A program made the translations under genes and the position numbers. A stretch of DNA of 64,000 bases, from positions 1 to 64,000 of the forward strand of contig NZ_SJPE01000007.1 of NCBI RefSeq assembly GCF_004329815.1, in the 5' to 3' direction. Within the stretch, counting starts at the first letter, position 1, and every line of letters begins with the position of its first letter. This stretch comes from Flavobacterium silvisoli. GTDB lineage: Bacteria; Bacteroidota; Bacteroidia; Flavobacteriales; Flavobacteriaceae. This document shows positions 62,199-64,000 of this stretch, one piece after another. Under the pieces are notes generated by a model. That model saw nothing but the letters and a program-made list of their open reading frames with translations, was not told the DNA's origin and did not search any database.

Positions 62199-64000
62199 AT
62201 GTCATACTCTCTCCTGCAGACTCCCATCGAATATCTTAAAGGCGTTGGTCCTCAGCGCGGTGAGTTGTTGCGCAAAGAAATAGGCATCCACCGCTATGAA
62301 GACCTGCTCAATTTTTATCCCAATAGGTATATTGACCGAACTCGCTACTATAAAATCAATGAATTAAACAACAATCCGGCGGAAGTACAAATCATAGGCA
62401 AAATCATCAACATCAAAACTGTTGAATTCGGTAAAGGCAAAAAACGACTGGCCGCTGTTTTTGTGGATGATACCGGGCAAATGGAACTCACCTGGTTCCA
62501 GGGACACAAATGGATTCGCGACACCTTGAAACTCAATATTCCTTATGTGATTTTCGGAAAGGTAACGAACTTCAACGGGCAGTACAGCATGGCTCATCCC
62601 GAAATGGAACTGCTCAGCGAACACGAAAAGAGTCTGCGCTCGGCCATGCAACCGGTCTATCCGTCAACAGAAACCCTGACCAACAGGGGTATTTCGAATA
62701 GGGTGATTACCAAAATGATGCAACAGGTTTTTTTAGAAACTCAGGCACAGTTTGTTGAAACTCTGCCCTCATACCTGATGGATGAATTAAAGTTGATTCC
62801 GAAAAATGCAGCGTTGTTTAACATACATTTTCCTAAAAGTGCCGATCTTTTGGCGAAAGCCCAATTTCGGTTAAAGTTTGAAGAATTGTTCTTTATTCAA
62901 CTACAATTGATTACCAAAAATCTGGTCCGAAAACATAAAATCAAAGGACATCCTTTTACCGTGGTAGGGAATCACTTTAATGACTTTTACCAAAATCACT
63001 TGCCTTTTCCACTGACCAATGCCCAAAAAAAGGTACTCAAAGAAATCAGAAATGACCTGGGGTCGCATGCGCAAATGAACCGTTTACTACAGGGCGATGT
63101 GGGCTCGGGGAAAACCATCGTGGCCCTGATGGTCATGCTTATTGCTTTGGATAACGGTTTTCAGAGTTGTTTGATGGCTCCTACCGAAATTTTAGCCACC
63201 CAGCATTTCAACGGTTTAACCGAACTGGCCAGAGAATTAAACATCAACATCAAAATTCTCACCGGTTCAACCAAACCCAACGAACGCAAAATCATACACG
63301 AGGAACTCGAAAACGGAACACTTCATATTTTGATAGGAACCCATGCGCTGCTGGAAGACAAAGTACAGTTTCAAAATTTAGGGTTGGCCATTATCGATGA
63401 GCAGCATCGTTTTGGTGTAGAACAACGTTCCAAACTTTGGCAAAAAGGAGGCTCTGCCGGAGGAACACAAGTACCGCCGCACATATTGGTTATGACCGCC
63501 ACTCCTATTCCGCGTACATTAGCCATGAGTTTGTATGGCGATCTAGACATCTCAGTTATTGACGAATTACCGCCCGGCAGAAAACCCATACAAACCGTGC
63601 ATCGGTACGACAGTAACCGATTGAAAGTGTGGAAATTCATTAAAGATGAAATAGCCAAAGGCCGTCAAATTTACATTGTGTACCCTTTGATTCAGGAAAG
63701 CGAAACGATGGATTACAAAGATTTGATGGATGGCTATGAAAGTCTGTCAAGAGATTTTCCTTTACCGCAATACAGTATTTCAATAGTGCATGGTAAGATG
63801 AAACCCGCCGAAAAAGATGCCGAAATGAAACGCTTTGCCGAAGGTAAAACCAACATCATGGTAGCCACCACGGTAATTGAAGTGGGAGTAAATGTGCCTA
63901 ATGCGAGTGTGATGATCATAGAAAGTGCCGAACGCTTCGGCTTGTCGCAATTGCATCAGTTGCGAGGTCGCGTAGGTCGGGGTGCAGAACAGAGCTATTG
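62199..64000 (+). CDS. recG: ATP-dependent DNA helicase RecG, cut by the window end
   Basis: The first 600 residues of an about 700-residue protein are present from ATG 62199 (MSYSLLQTPIEYLKGVGPQR). Wedge/OB domain ~60-150 (FVDDTGQMELTWFQGHKWIR), then helicase motifs QGDVGSGKTIVALMV (I), IIDEQHRFGVEQR (II), MTATPIPRTLAMS (III), VATTVIEVGVNVPNA (V) and LHQLRGRVGRGAEQS (VI). RecG remodels stalled replication forks and branch-migrates Holliday junctions. Only the C-terminal tail is missing, beyond 64000. Confidence 0.96.
   Translation, partial: MSYSLLQTPIEYLKGVGPQRGELLRKEIGIHRYEDLLNFYPNRYIDRTRYYKINELNNNPAEVQIIGKIINIKTVEFGKGKKRLAAVFVDDTGQMELTWFQGHKWIRDTLKLNIPYVIFGKVTNFNGQYSMAHPEMELLSEHEKSLRSAMQPVYPSTETLTNRGISNRVITKMMQQVFLETQAQFVETLPSYLMDELKLIPKNAALFNIHFPKSADLLAKAQFRLKFEELFFIQLQLITKNLVRKHKIKGHPFTVVGNHFNDFYQNHLPFPLTNAQKKVLKEIRNDLGSHAQMNRLLQGDVGSGKTIVALMVMLIALDNGFQSCLMAPTEILATQHFNGLTELARELNINIKILTGSTKPNERKIIHEELENGTLHILIGTHALLEDKVQFQNLGLAIIDEQHRFGVEQRSKLWQKGGSAGGTQVPPHILVMTATPIPRTLAMSLYGDLDISVIDELPPGRKPIQTVHRYDSNRLKVWKFIKDEIAKGRQIYIVYPLIQESETMDYKDLMDGYESLSRDFPLPQYSISIVHGKMKPAEKDAEMKRFAEGKTNIMVATTVIEVGVNVPNASVMIIESAERFGLSQLHQLRGRVGRGAEQSY

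Noticed and set aside
1-64000. Defence islands, prophage, secretion-system or biosynthetic clusters
   Set aside because: Every sizeable gene falls into housekeeping, transport, signalling or secreted-protein families; no restriction, toxin-antitoxin, integrase, transposase or phage structural gene was seen.
1-64000. tRNA genes in intergenic gaps
   Set aside because: I looked by eye for TTCGA-type T-loops with flanking acceptor stems and saw none; a tRNAscan run would be decisive.

Overview
The window is a core-type chromosomal stretch of a Bacteroidetes bacterium, most probably Flavobacterium or a close relative in the Flavobacteriaceae. The support is: low GC; starts that mostly lack a Shine-Dalgarno sequence; several promoters with the Bacteroidetes TAnnTTTG element; two proteins with type IX secretion (T9SS) C-terminal sorting domains; lineage-restricted families (DUF4294, DUF4295 next to L33/L28, DUF2795, DUF5723); a long SecA; and a half-length DEAD-box protein. 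No tRNA, rRNA gene, CRISPR array, transposase, prophage or plasmid function was seen. The left edge carries a leftward promoter with a boxA-like site that may be an rRNA leader.

Layout. 0.3-13 kb: DUF4294 protein, M42 peptidase, two small secreted proteins, PurC, a serine hydrolase, a CvfB-like S1 protein, an ECF sigma factor with a four-helix membrane partner, PlsC, a NudL-type Nudix hydrolase, DUF4268, a DciA-like DUF721 protein, lipoproteins. 13-21 kb: FtsY, DUF4295, L33 and L28, CinA, an orphan Hpt protein, a FAH-family enzyme, a DEDDh exonuclease, a 2-oxoacid dehydrogenase E2, a glycosyltransferase. 21-25 kb: two large T9SS-secreted repeat proteins. 25.7-34 kb: Uup-like ABC-F ATPase, methyltransferase, LolD-type ATPase, PduO-type adenosyltransferase, DUF2795, SecA. 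33.8-47.6 kb: hybrid histidine kinase, FAD oxidase, MFS and AEC transporters, MeaB, MATE, PPK2, a second ABC-F ATPase, DUF2007 plus half-helicase, an NtrC-type regulator. 47.8-64 kb: PanB, a four-helix-bundle gene between inverted repeats, RluA, DUF5723 protein, aldehyde dehydrogenase, a 1318-residue hybrid kinase, ComM/YifB, a membrane protein with an XRE regulator, patatin, M1 peptidase, and RecG cut by the window end.

How genes may work together. Both hybrid kinases end in a receiver domain and lack an Hpt domain, while a free Hpt protein is encoded at 16.5 kb, so a multistep phosphorelay is plausible. MeaB (methylmalonyl-CoA mutase chaperone) and the PduO adenosyltransferase both serve adenosylcobalamin metabolism. 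SecA and FtsY belong to protein export, and the T9SS cargo proteins need Sec export first.

The most unusual signals are in non-coding DNA. (1) A dispersed ~80-100 bp structured element occurs five times, four of them at the 3' end of a gene. (2) A family of tandem arrays with unrelated sequence but a common ~7-nt period lies mostly just before start codons, once inside a coding region. (3) A four-helix-bundle (S23/IVS-type) gene is bracketed by an imperfect inverted repeat and fills the panB-rluA gap, like a 23S rRNA intervening sequence moved into an mRNA.
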